From assembly GCA_963971575.1 (NCBI GenBank), contig OZ020618.1, positions 46,204,509 through 46,268,508 on the forward strand: DNA of 64,000 nt. Direction: 5' to 3'. The stretch comes from Liopterus haemorrhoidalis. Taxonomy: Eukaryota > Arthropoda > Insecta > Coleoptera > Dytiscidae. How positions within the stretch are numbered: position 1 is the first letter of the stretch; every line of letters begins with the position of its first letter. The notes below the pieces were generated by a model. That model did not search any database, had not been told where the DNA came from, and saw only the letters and a list, made by a program, of their open reading frames with translations. The translations under genes were made by a program, and so were the position numbers. Below are positions 10,966 to 21,589 of the stretch, in pieces.

Positions 10966-12550
10966 TAGAAAATTATTTTGAGACACATGACGAAGCAAAC
11001 CTGTAGCTGCAAGCGTTATATCGTTTGTACCTGCTATTTGTCCGCTAAGCAAGGGAACGGACGTGAGTTCAATTGCTGTTTATATCCAACAATTTGTGTA
11101 TACAAATTACAGTTTCTGATTAACCATTCGCAACCGCCTATAAACTGTAGGTGCCTTTTTGTGCAAGCTAAGAAATGAACGTAATACTATTAATATTCAG
11201 GAGTAATAGCCATATTACCATTAGTTTGGGGCCATTTTAGAAAGTCAAAAAAAAATGAAAACATCAGTATGTACTCTTACTGAGTGTCTTTATTGTTTAT
11301 TATGGTTAGTAGCTTTATACAAATCAAATATAAGTGAAGTGATTACTATTTTGAGAATTGGACTTACGTTAATGATGATGGTTTCTACCGGGATTTCTTT
11401 TGTGCAAACTCTTCTATTATGTCCTCAAAGTCTAATTTTTGAAGGGTATCACTTTCTATGCACATGATTGACAAATTAGTAAGTCGTTCTTGTAACATAG
11501 TCGTTCGTAATTCATTTTTTATTCTTTTTAGTCGTTAAATGAGCGCTCTCCACTACAATAGGTGACAAAAATCTCATCTGATTTTCCATTTACATTTAAA
11601 TTTAGAAATTTTAACGGCAATTCTTAGTAAAATTGCACTAAAAATTGAGTTCCTCCTTTTTCCGTGTAAACGAAGACCTGAGCATTTTGAGGCACCCATC
11701 AAGCCCCCCCTGAGATCGTACCCCATGTGCTCTTATGGAAAAGACGAAATTGGCTGTAACGCCAATGATGATGATGACGACACATGTAGTGAATCCGTGA
11801 ACCAAAAAAAACAGCTATGGGTCGTGATCTATTCATTCTCTTTTGGATTGCTGTCTACGACGATACTTATAAACTCGGAAGGAGACTATTTTGATTAAAT
11901 AAAAAAAATAAAATAATAGAAAAAACAATTATTGTTCTTTTATTACAACATTTCCGGTCATATCTTGTCGCACTATGCATATCAAACTAATTTTTCTTAT
12001 AATTATGTAAATCTATATAATATAGATCGTATAATCTTTAGTAAACAAATTATATATCTTAACGCGAATTTGTACGATAACTATAAAATTTAAAATTTAT
12101 TAAAAATGAAATTTGTCAGTAAATTTGGAGTACGCGTGTTTAGCGTCCAGTTGGTCAGAGTCCAGCTCGGCAGGTGTAGATTAAATAAACGATACAGTTT
12201 AATTAAAATAAATACTACAACCTTTTATAAGGCTAACAAGAATATAAGCATCACAAACATGATAATTGTCATTTATTTAATGATTCCAAACGTCTTTGTT
12301 ATTGTTATAAATTTGTAGAAAATGTTCTTACCGTCAGAATAAATGGAGATATCTTCTTAATGTCATGGGGATCTTAATGCGTTGAATGTTGGTTCTTAAC
12401 ACAACTTTCTGGGGAATTTTTATCTGATATGGTATTAAAAATATTTGAATGGAATTATTATTCATAAAAAATCAGCATCTTTAACGTTTTGGAATCCATC
12501 GTAGTTATAAATAAACCTCAAACATTTTGACCGTGTGTTTTGTAGTGAGC
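10966..12550. other. AT-rich stretch, one small repeat fragment
   Basis: No gene is recognised. Around 11751-11790 the text AACGCCAATGATGATGATGA resembles the end of the dispersed repeat seen better at 30122 and 46176. The remaining frames are short and AT-driven. Confidence 0.4.
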
Positions 12551-12573
12551 GTTTAAACAAAGTTTGTGAAAAA

Positions 12574-13105
12574 ATGGATATTACTCGTGAAGGTTTTCGT
12601 TGAATGAATTTTTACGATTTTAATAAAGACCTAACTCAACAACAATGCATAGATTCGCTTCGTTCAACTTTTGGTAATGAAGCACTATCAGAAAGGACTG
12701 TTTGCAATTGGTTTGCAGAATTTCGTAGTGGTCGTGCGTCAGTGATGAATCTCGTGAAGGTCGACCAAAATCGGTTGTGATTCAAAAAACATCGATGCTG
12801 TGCGCAAAGTGATTGAAGAAGATCGTCATAAGTCTTACGTGAGTTAGAGGCTTCCTTTGGCATATCGCAGGCTGTAATAGATTCGATTTTGCATGAATAT
12901 TTAGCTGCGAAAAAGATCTGTTCCAGATGGATTCCACATAATTTGACCGAAGCTCAAAAAAAGGCTTGTGTTGATTGGTGTAAGGGAATTTTTTTAAAAA
13001 AATCATCCTAGCAACCTAGAAAACTAAGCAACAAGCCATTGTTTGGATCTTCCAAGATCCAACTGAAACCTACAAAAGTTGTTCGTCCACGAAGCATTTC
13101 CAAGA
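12574..13105 (+). pseudogene. Mariner family C transposase, 5' part (C1)
   Basis: The frame starts MDITREGFR and, after an in-frame stop, continues FYDFNKDLTQQQCIDSLRST, then FGNEALSERTVCNWFAEF, then RSGRASV. This is the N-terminal DNA-binding region of a Hsmar1-like mariner. Further blocks follow in other frames: EASFGISQAVIDSILHEYLA, KKICSRWIPHNLTEAQKK and KQQAIVWIFQDPTETYK. The catalytic Asp motif and everything after it are missing. Multiple frameshifts are present. The region is continuous in order with copy C2 at 45.5 kb. Confidence 0.8.
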
Positions 13106-13134
13106 ATATTATTTAAATTATGAATAAGGTTCAC

Positions 13135-13266
13135 ACTTCTAAATTTGAAGTGATGATCTAAAAAATAAAAGGTCCTCGCTTCGGAAATACAAAGTGATGA
13201 CCTAATAAAACGGTCCTCACTTCTAAAATACAAGTGACGACCTAAAAAAAAAGGTCCTCATTTCTA
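13135..13266 (+). repeat. Minisatellite K, about three units
   Basis: Three diverged tandem units of about 45 bp with GGTCCTC.CTTC and AAATACAAGTGATGACCTAA. They are followed within 60 bp by a C-rich tract (CATCCCCCCCCTCCTGGGA), echoing the arrangement at the window start. Confidence 0.85.
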
Positions 13267-13269
13267 TTT

Positions 13270-14441
13270 TTAAATTTTCTAGTGTGTTTTTATTTTTATT
13301 TTCTTCCTTCCTAGGGACAGGGGTTTCCTGGGCATCCCCCCCCTCCTGGGAGAATTTTCTCTTCCAACCGAATCACAGACCATACTTTCTCCACGATCAC
13401 CAGAAAGAATAAAAAATTAACAAATAATTATTTTAACAAACATTTTTATCTTAAGAAATAATTTATATTACATAACAAATTAATCAATTAATTAAACTAT
13501 TATTATTATTTTTTTTTTTATTTATTGTTTAATTTTAATTTGTCGCACATCGGCCACTATTTTAGTACTTTTTAGGAAGTTATGTTGCATTTATTTAATG
13601 TAAACATTGCATATATTTTAATGTAACCCTACAAAAACAAATGACAACAGGCATACAATAGTTATTCCATAACAAGTGATAGAATGATATACACGCAAAA
13701 TGCATAAGAAGATAAGTGCTTTAGAATAACATTCCAACTCTTGTGTTAGAATATTAACTTTCAGTAGACAAAATAGGTTTTAGAATTGGTAAATTCTATA
13801 GTGGTCGTGAAGAAAATATATTTACAGAATTGTTATTTGGTATTACTATAACAACAATTATATTTTTATATGGATCCAAAAAACAATTGCCATCACAATG
13901 CAAATGCAAGTGCAAAGTGCAAAGTTGCAAAGTATAATGGTGCAATAGGGCCCAGGTTTCTAGATTTTTTCATTTTTCGTAGTCGTTCCGTGTTCAATTT
14001 GATAACATCTTTACATAAATATATTTAATAAATGTTAAATATCCGGTTTTGAAACACTTAATATTAATTATTTTATAACATTAAAATGACAAACCAAGTG
14101 GGGTAACAGGAAAACCACCTGGGGTAATACTTAACATATTTCTAAACCCAAACTTGACTATTAACCTAGTTTTGTCATTACTCATTGAAGCTCGTGGTTG
14201 AGGGGCAAGAATAAAATTCTTATACCAATGATACATTCCGAGAAGGACTTTGGGTCCGAGGGGTGTCCATGGGTAACCACAAATCATATCTTAACAGCAT
14301 GACACTTGGACCCTTGTTTAAAATCAAAAGTATTTGTCTTAACACTTGTAGATATTGTGTTTAAACATAAACAGGTAAAGAAAATTATACGGGGATTTTT
14401 ATTTTATGATATCTGTCTACTTTCATTCTTATCCATATAAC
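13270..14441. other. No recognisable gene
   Basis: AT-rich, with a short GCAAATGCAAGTGCAAAGTGC repetition around 13900-13935. The minus-strand 68-codon frame at 14081-14287 has no recognisable family and is not called. Confidence 0.4.
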
Positions 14442-14691
14442 CAGGGGTGTAGCAACCGGGGGTGCAAGGAGAACGGTGCACACGGGCCCATGAGCTCGAG
14501 GGGCCCACGAGCCAAAGTGCCAATGAGGCCTTATTTTCATTAATACTTACCATTTTTATTTGTTTATTTTATTTATTTTTTTTGTAATAAATAAAGGACA
14601 AAGAAGAGGAAAAAATACCATTCATAGGATTAAATTAATTAATTAATAAATGGATCAGGAAAATTAAATTTGTCTGATAAATAGACATTAC

Positions 14692-15896
14692 TAGAGCCCT
14701 GCGCGGATACGTTTTTCTGTATCCGCATCCGATCCGCATCCGCATAGACAGGATCCGCATCCGCAGCCTTTGTAAATATGAATATCCGCATCCGCAAAAA
14801 TATCCGCACTATCCGCACAGGATTTGCTGTCTGTTTGGAAATAACTAACCTTTTTTGCCTATTGGAATATCGCTGCTTTAAAACTACTGAAATTTGTACT
14901 GAAACTACTGGGTCCAGAAATATGTTTTCTATCTAACGTCGTACTGAAATTACATAAATTGAAAAATCAAGATGGAAATTACAATTATTCGACTCTTAAA
15001 CCAAGTAAAAAGCAATAAAACGTAAAACTTTAAACAGTAATATCTCAAAAACTTAGTTTTTTTAGATATCTCACTATTGTTTTAAAGCAGCGATATTTAG
15101 AAATAATTAAACTGATTAATTTATCACATTTATGACCAATAAATAACAAGAAAAGTCCTATAAGATCAACAAATTTATAAAAATGAGGTTTTAATAATAA
15201 AATTAAATTCATCCTATTATTAGAAGATGAAAGTTATATGACGATTTCAAGATATTTTTATTTTTTTTAATTTGATATGAGCTTCATATGGTTATAATGT
15301 GGCAAATTGCCATGGTTAATTTTGACTAATATTTCCAAAAATGCAAAATAAGGCGATACAGTAAAATCTATTCCAAACGATTAAGCGGAACTAACCGCAA
15401 TTTTCATTTTTGTAAGTTGTCATTAGCTATTTTTTTATATATTAAAGTTGTTTTTTCCTGAACAAAATGATCTAGAGCTTCAATCAATCGGTAAAAGTAA
15501 CTAGAATTGAAAATCTAGTTCCGCCTAAACCAAAAGAACAGACTTTACATAATTATTTTTTAATTAATAAACTGACAATAAATCCAAAAAAATGTATATA
15601 CGACAAAAGTGAAAAGTGCCGTAATTTATCATTATTTTACTCTTGCCATAAGCCCAATACAAATGCCAACGATACATTTTTGGGGTTGTAAACGAGTCTT
15701 CCGTAGGAAGAGGCGTCCAACCGAAGATATTATATTCACGCGGATATTGCGGATAAGCGGATATGATATAAAATCCGCATCCGATCCGCATCCGATCCGC
15801 ATCCGCAATATTTAAATGATAATTTATCCGCATCCGCAGAAAAATAGCGGATATCCGCGGATTACCCGCGGATATCCGCGGATTTGCAGGGCTCTA
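14692..15896. mobile_element. Non-autonomous hAT element hAT-c (1.2 kb)
   Basis: The ends are perfect inverted repeats TAGAGCCCTGC, with 8-bp duplications GACATTAC at 14684-14691 and 15897-15904. Subterminal arrays of ATCCGCATCCGC and CGGATATCCGCG lie at both ends. No transposase is recognisable; the small frames in the middle are not conserved in the second copy near 20.7-21.3 kb. It sits inside hAT-b, so it is younger than that element. Confidence 0.92.
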
Positions 15897-15950
15897 GACA
15901 TTACCTTGCATACTTATTGCACTATGATTTCGATCAACATTTTCTGCAAC

Positions 15951-16170
15951 TTATTCTGATGATTTTGTTTCCACTTCGTCACCCTCTGGCACTTCTTCAG
16001 ATTCTGTGTCATCTTCTGATTCCAAATTTAATAATAAGCTAGTAGAAGGAACTGGAGGAGTCGATTCTGCCGTCGATTGTTTAAAAAAGCTATCTAGTTT
16101 AGGCAATTTATTTATTCTCTCTTTCGCTTCTTCTTTTTTCTTTCTTTTCGCCGCTCTGATGTTTCGGCAT
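15951..16170 (-). pseudogene. hAT transposase N-terminus remnant (ZMYM1-like type)
   Basis: The minus strand starts MPKHQSGEKK. After one frameshift it continues INKLPKLDSFFKQSTAESTP, then PVPSTSLLLNLESEDDTESE, and stops at 15951. A short basic start, a K-L-P-x-L-x-S-F-F motif and an acidic low-complexity tail are characteristic of the first part of hAT transposases annotated as zinc finger MYM-type 1-like. The zinc finger, catalytic and dimerisation domains are absent. It lies inside hAT-b, consistent with the hAT ends there. Confidence 0.55.
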
Positions 16171-16816
16171 ATTTATCCTTATAAATATATACTATATTAG
16201 ACATGTATTAAACATAAAATAATATCTTTTTAAACTTATCTTATGATAAATTAGCACAAATGAAAATTCTAACGTATTTTTAAAACAATTGCACTCAAGC
16301 TTCAGGTAAACATTAAACTAAATATTAACAATACAAATTATACAAATTGATAATATGTATAATAGGAACCGTTCGCAATTAGGGTAAGAGTTGAAATAAA
16401 TGAAATCAAGTAAAAGACCGTTGTCTACGGACAATTCAGACTTGTTCAGACTTGTGTTGCGTATTGTATAGTTAAGCCAACATTCAATATGTTTATTGCA
16501 TTTCGTTTGTTACATTTAAAAAAATTGATGTGAAGTGTGAATATTCACACATTTCAGGGTTTCGCAGGTGTATAATAAGTGAAGGCGGTATGCTGAGTGT
16601 GCAGGACAAATTTTACTTTGTAGTAATCACGGCAAAAAGAACGATATTTTTAAAATAAATTATCGTCTGTTAATCATATAATAAGACTGGTTATTAAATT
16701 TACGCTCTTAAAAATTAAATAAAACATTTGTCGAAATATAACTAGAATTTTGACAAAATAATTTCAACATAATAAATAATGCAGAAAAAAAAAACAGAAA
16801 AAATAAAATTCACTCC

Positions 16817-16890
16817 GTACTCGAACTCGATACCTTTCGTTTTCCAGCTCATTTTAGCTTACGACACCAGTGCTGTAACCCATTACGCTA
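16817..16890 (-). other. tRNA-like block inside Q2
   Basis: On the minus strand the A box TAGCGTAATGG (16880-16890) fits the RNA polymerase III consensus, and a B-box-like GTTCGAGTAC lies at 16817-16826. Its sequence does not align with the blocks in Q1, Q3 or Q4 apart from these promoter boxes. Confidence 0.5.
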
Positions 16891-17368
16891 TCGAACGCCT
16901 TGCATGTGAGTGTCTTACATTGGTATAACTTTGTACTTTGTGAACCAAAAACCACAAAAAATGCGTTATTTTCCGAAAACATAATCTGATCAAAAATTCC
17001 TGTTGTTTTATTTCGGTTCACACCAATATACATTACTTAGAATTTTTTTTAGATTTTTAGTTTAAACCATCTGGGCTACAGGGTGTGGGACAAAAATTTT
17101 TTGGCACAATTTTGGCAAAAATCGCATCAAAATAATTTATTTTGCAAAAATAAATTTTTTATCGTTAATCCACGTACTAAGGGCTTTCATTTGATACCCT
17201 ACTCAGAATTTGAAAAAAATATTTTTGTTTTCGATGAGCACATATTTGTTTATATTTTTAGGGGGGTATGTTTTTTAGATGTTTTAGTATTTTTCCTATG
17301 TGTAGGTCAAAGAATTGTATAAGCATGCCAAATTTCAACTCTCTAGGTTTAGCCACAATTTTTACCGA

Positions 17369-17369
<1 letters not shown>

Positions 17370-17434
<65 letters not shown>
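17370..17434. repeat. CAGA microsatellite of Q2
   Basis: About 16 perfect tetranucleotide units bounded by the same flanks as in Q1, Q3 and Q4. Translations of this tract on either strand are artefacts. Confidence 0.95.
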
Positions 17435-17850
17435 GACAAAATGACGGTATAAGGGTTTTTTGGTCATACCTACAAAACCCTAAAAAGAATTAATATAGTG
17501 AACAATTTGCGACCTCCTATTTCTAAATCTAGGTACATACATATTTGCTGGCAAGTTGTTTCTTTAGGCATTTAACTTTAATTTATTAATTTTAAAAATA
17601 CAGATTGCATTTTAACAAAAAATCATTTTAATTAATTTTGATTGTCATAAAAATAAAACAACTTTTATTTGAAAAATTTTTTCGAATAAGGCACAAACAG
17701 ACATAAATTTAAAAAATTAAAATGACATTTAGAACTAAAAATGAGCCAAAAGAACATTAAAATTTTAAATAATACAAGGAATAAGGAGAGGCCCCTTAAT
17801 CCCAGTGGCACACCGGTCCACAAAGGTCTTGCTACGCCACTGCATATAAC

Positions 17851-18288
17851 TGTTTTATATATTCGTCTCTTAGTATTTGGTAATGGCTAATTTTTGTTTA
17901 TTGTTTCAGGTAAAACACTCTATTTGATGTTGGCTGCCCTGTTACGTATGATAAGTATAATTTTCTTCTTCTTGAGTTATATCAATCAACTTAACTTTGA
18001 GTGTTACAAATTCTCTATCCTATATAGAATAAAATGGAGAACTCTTGTATAAATCGAGTGTTCTAGAAATTTGTGTACCTATGTCTACTAAATCGATCGT
18101 TAGCGGATCTCTCCATTCCTTTTGAGGTCTTACTAGAGTTTGAGTACATAGTCTTCCCTCCGAAAGCATTTCATTTTCTCGTATTCTCATAACGTCAGTT
18201 AGTTTAGTTAGTTTATATTTTTTTCTATCTTTCTTTGTTGGTTTTTTTTTTATATGTATCTTGTCCTTCGTACATAATGATTGTATAT
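17851..18288. other. No recognisable gene
   Basis: Between hAT-b and the small mariner relative. AT-rich with no supported feature. Confidence 0.45.
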
Positions 18289-18290
18289 TA

Positions 18291-18675
18291 CTCCCTCCGT
18301 TCCAAAATAAGTGTCCAGTTTTAGATTTTTTAATGGATTATTGAAATAATGAAATTAAATGTATCAGAAGTTATTTATTTAAATTAGTCCTCATTTTGGG
18401 TTTCTTTAACGCCATTCAAACATTACAACACAAAGAGTCCCCGTCCAGTATTGATGAACTCATTGCGGCCGTGCATAAAACATGGGATGATATAACCGCG
18501 GAAAAACTAGACAATTGTTTCATTACACTGCAGAAGTGTATGGAATTGACCATGCTTCATAGAGGAGGCAACGATTACAAGCTCCACACATTTAGTTTGG
18601 TTGTGAAAATATAAGTTATAAATCCCTTTGCATGCATTTTTATGAAATTGGACACTTATTTTGCAACGGAAGGAA
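18291..18675 (+). mobile_element. Small mariner relative with Stowaway/plant-type ends
   Basis: The left end CTCCCTCCGTTCCAAAATAA and the inverse right end TTCCTTCCGTTGCAAAATAA are inverted repeats of about 30 bp, with TA at both outer sides (18289-18290 and 18676-18677). This terminus type is the hallmark of plant mariner-like elements and Stowaway MITEs. The 385-bp element retains only the last quarter of a transposase gene. It is an internally deleted derivative. Confidence 0.85.
18390..18614 (+). pseudogene. C-terminal fragment of plant-type mariner transposase
   Basis: The open frame reads LGFFNAIQTLQHKESPSSID, then ELIAAVHKTWDDITAEKLDN, then CFITLQKCMELTMLHRGGND and YKLH before a stop at 18614. 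The order GFF..IQ.LQ, then DEL..AV, then F.TLQ.CM and RGGN.YK is the C-terminus of the mariner-like transposases known best from plants (DD39D group). Roughly 70 codons survive; DNA-binding and catalytic residues upstream are gone. The frame is uninterrupted, suggesting a relatively recent deletion derivative. The identification rests on recalled family motifs. Confidence 0.7.
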
Positions 18676-18677
18676 TA

Positions 18678-18951
18678 TATATTATACAAGTCTTATTACT
18701 TGCTGGACATATGGACTTCTTACCAAAAAATCAACAAAAATAAAATCAACAAAATAAATCTCGCTTAGTCAGAAAAAGGTGCCAGGTATAATTTTTGCAA
18801 ATTTTACAATCATTTGCCTCCATCCATTAAGTAAGTTAATAATATTAACGCATTTAAAAAGGAAATTATAACACTTCTTTCTAAAAATATTTACAATTTG
18901 GAGAAGTTTTTCCTGGAGAGCAGTTGGTTTTCAGAAACTTTACTTGTATTA
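18678..18951. other. No recognisable feature
   Basis: AT-rich spacer between the mariner relative and M1. Confidence 0.4.
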
Positions 18952-19303
18952 TTTTTACCGACCGCCAACATATATAAGGGAGGTATTGTGATCATACCGA
19001 TTTTGACATTTCGAGATTTCGATGGATCTCCACGAATTGAGGTCCCTACATAACGTTTTGACTATTTTTAGCATGAAGTCTGTCGGTCTGTTTGTCCGTC
19101 AGTCCGTCCGTCCGTCCGTCCGTCTGTCCGTCTGTCCGTCTCAATTTTTTCATACTTATATGTAACGTTTCCATGGTCATGATAAATAATATCTGTTTTA
19201 GAAAATATTAGGCCAAGTTATTTCTACTCTGCTACTAGAATGTATTTTATGCAAGTACTTCATAATGGCGGTCGGTCCTGTGGTAGCCACAGCTGATTTT
19301 TTT
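18952..19303 (+). mobile_element. Family M Helentron-like element, copy M1
   Basis: It starts in a T run, then has subterminal repeat ACCGACCGCC (18957-18966), a conserved 120-bp block, and a TCTG/TCCG microsatellite (19078-19143). An internal deletion relative to M2 follows. The end has the inverted subterminal repeat GGCGGTCGGT (19267-19276), the hairpin CTGTGG-TAG-CCACAG (19278-19292), CTGA and T7. This is the same architecture as family Q with unrelated sequence. Confidence 0.8.
19078..19143. repeat. TCTG/TCCG microsatellite of M1
   Basis: Mixed TCTG and TCCG units, showing accumulated CpG-type variation compared with the purer arrays of M2 and M3. Confidence 0.9.
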
Positions 19304-19555
19304 ATTTTCCATTCAATTTGTTTATTTTAATTATTATTTCAAATATATATTTTTTGTGTATCGTAAGTACTGAACAACTTGTATTATGTTGACGTTGCAT
19401 GGACAAATTTCTTCTGCTCTTAGTTGTAACAATAATGATAATAATAACCAAAATAACATGTCCTTACCTAAAAAGAAGAGTAAGGACCCGCTAGAGTAAT
19501 TTTGTTGTCCGTAGCGATTTTTTCGTGAAACATTTTTTTGTATTTCTTTCTAAAA

Positions 19556-20201
19556 ATGAGTGACATTCATTTCGAGCAACGATGTGCTATCAGGTTTTGC
19601 TTCAGACTTGGGCACAATGCAACCGAAATTTTTGCAAAACTAAAGCAGGCCTATAGAGACAGTTTTTGTCAAGGACCCAGGTTTTTTGGTGGTTTAAGGC
19701 ATTTTCAGGATGAAGAGAGTTGATTGAAGATGAATCAAGCATTGGAAGGCCTTCATCTTCTAGAACCGATGAAAATGTCGACATAATCTGGGATCTTGTG
19801 CGTTCAGATCGTCGGTTGACAGTCAGAATGATTGGGGAAGGTTGAATGTGACTCACACTACCGTTCATCAGATTTTGACCAATGAATTGGGGATGAGAAA
19901 AATCTGCGCAAAAATGGTTCCAAAAAACAGAATGTTTTTTGCCAGTAAAAACATTCCTGTGGCTCCTCAGCCTCCTTATTCACCTGACTTGAGTCCTTAT
20001 GACTTTTTTCTCTTCCCAAGATCGAAAAATTCTCAAGGGACGTCATTTTGGGACACTCGAAAACATTCAAACGTCCGTAACCAGCTGAAAGCTATTTCAG
20101 TATCCGAGTTCGGCTACTGCTATGAGGATTGGAAGAACCGTCTTCAGCGCTGTGTAGCTTCCCAAGGAAGCTATTTTGTGGGAGACAATATTGAATTGTA
20201 A
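19556..20201 (+). pseudogene. Mariner D transposase with internal deletion (D1)
   Basis: The frame starts MSDIHFEQRCAIRFCFRLGH, then NATEIFAKLKQAYRDSF: the helix-turn-helix part of a mariner transposase. After shifts it resumes at 19842 with THTTVHQILTNELGMRKICA and KMVPKN. It then jumps directly to SKNIPVAPQPPYSPDLSPYD, then FFLFPRSKN, with the third catalytic Asp in SPYD. It runs open to WKNRLQRCVASQGSYFVGDN and a stop at 20201. The stretch that normally holds the first two catalytic Asps is missing, so the product would be inactive. Copy D2 lacks a similar segment. Confidence 0.82.
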
Positions 20202-20259
20202 TTCTATTGGAATAAAATAAAAAAAAAAAAAAATCAGTCCGGTTACTTAATTTACACAC

Positions 20260-21572
20260 TAGGGATGGGCGCGTGCCGTCAAATTTGCGTGTCAGTTCGT
20301 GACACGGCCGTTCACTGTAAAATCGTGAGTGAACGTGATTAATATTTTTCTTTCGTACGTGATTGTGCGTGATTTAAAATTTGCCGTAACACGTCGTGCG
20401 TGCAATCATGGCGTGTCACGACTCACGAAGTTTAGATTTTAGTAAATAGAAGAAAGAATTGTCTATTTTGTATCATTATCTATGCTGGATTTTGTATCTC
20501 CTTCTACGACGAAGCAACATGTCTCCGTTGTATGCAGGCGTTGGAATTATTTTTTGTTTAATTTTGAATGAATCTGACTGGATATGGATCAACTCAACAA
20601 TCTCATTCTAACTAGTTTGCGCTTTTTCTCTAACCAGTTGGAATTGATGAGATCATACGGAACATTAACCAATATTCTTCATTTAAGTATCCTTTTCTTA
20701 AAATAAATTGAGCTCTGCAAATCCGTAGATCATTCCGCGGTTGCAGATAAATTATCATTTAAATCGTGCGGATGCGGATAAAATATAATATCCGAAATAT
20801 GAGCATGAACATAAAATCTTCGGTTAGACGCCTTTCCCACGGAAGACGCGTTTAGAACCCCAAAAATTTATCGCTGGTATTTGTATTTTGCTTATGGCAA
20901 GAGTGAGATAATGATTCGTTACAGAAATGTTACTTTTTACTCTTCCCATACAGACCTATTTTACGCTTACTTAATTAGTTAAATATAGTAGATTTTATAA
21001 CAATCGTAGATCCAACAATATCTTTGGATTTATTGCCAGTTTATCAATTGAAAAATAATTTTGTAACGTGTCGTCTTATTTTGCATTTTTTTGAAATATT
21101 AGTAAAAATTAACCATGGTAATTTGCCACATTTAAAAACATATAAAGCTCATATGAAACTAAAAAAAAAAAAAATATTTTAATATCTTGAAGTCGTCATG
21201 TAACTTTCATCTTTTAATAATAGGATGAATTTAAGAATTTAGTTTTATTATAAAGAATTCATTTTTTTTTTTTAAATTTTTGAATAAAATGAAAGGAATA
21301 TAATTCTTTTACATAGCTACATAATACTCGTTTCTTATTAACAAAATTTAGAGAAGGGCGTGGGTTGGTCATTCTAACATGAAAAAATTCACGCGTGTCA
21401 CTATTCACGCATGAGTCACGATCCACGCGTGAGTCACGAGCACGCGTGAGTCACGAGCACGCGTGACCATGAAATTTTAAAATTATGATTTCGTGTGCGT
21501 GAGTGTAATTTTGAATTTGGCTTCGTGAGCGTGCGTAATCGTGACAAAAATTTATTCACGCGCCCATCTTTA
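20260..21572. mobile_element. Non-autonomous hAT element hAT-d, nested in mariner D1
   Basis: The ends are TAGGGATGGGCGCGTG and, inverted, TAAAGATGGGCGCGTG (14 of 16), flanked by perfect 8-bp duplications TTACACAC (20252-20259 and 21573-21580). GTGCGTGA/ACGCGTGAGTCACGA repeats crowd both subterminal regions, including tandem units around 21410-21470. It carries no transposase but does carry a fragment of another hAT (20709-21300). Length is 1313 bp. Confidence 0.92.
20709..21300 (-). mobile_element. Truncated inverted copy of hAT-c inside hAT-d
   Basis: It begins TGAGCTCTGCAAATCCG, close to the inverted end of hAT-c, and continues through matching blocks. These include GATAAATTATCATTTAAAT, the CTTCGGTTAGACGCC region, the AACCATGGTAATTTGCCACA region and CTTTCATCTTTTAATAATAG, all reverse-complemented relative to 14692-15896. 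The far end is lost. This is the innermost layer of a three-level nest. Confidence 0.8.
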
Positions 21573-21589
21573 TTACACACCTCGTATAT

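Larger units (their letters stand above)
16518..17486 (-). mobile_element. Family Q Helentron-like element, copy Q2
   Basis: On the minus strand: AGGGTTTTGTAGGTA (17467-17481), microsatellite (17370-17434), conserved body, tRNA-like block, 3' subterminal repeat CACCTGCGAAACCCT, hairpin GTGTGAATATTCACAC (16535-16550), then a T run. An 8-bp loss next to the microsatellite removes the GTTTGGCT segment present in the other copies. Q2 retains a 3' block (CGGTATGCTGAGTGTG type) shared with Q4 but not Q1. Confidence 0.78.
14442..17842 (-). mobile_element. Degenerate 3.4-kb hAT element hAT-b
   Basis: The ends are CAGGGGTGTAGCAA and, inverted, CAGTGGCGTAGCAA (12 of 14 identical), flanked by perfect 8-bp duplications CATATAAC at 14434-14441 and 17843-17850. 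Its length comes largely from two later insertions: hAT-c at 14692 and Q2 at 16518. A remnant of the transposase N-terminus is visible on the minus strand at 15951-16170. The element is non-functional. Confidence 0.85.
19481..21586 (+). mobile_element. Mariner family D, copy D1, split by a hAT
   Basis: The right end would read GGTTACTTAATTTACACACC then TCGTA, but is interrupted after TTACACAC at 20259 by hAT-d. The last bases ACACACCTCGTA follow at 21575-21586. The left end (CGCTAGAGTAATTTTGTTG) matches copy D2 only in part, so 19481 is approximate. Confidence 0.8.
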
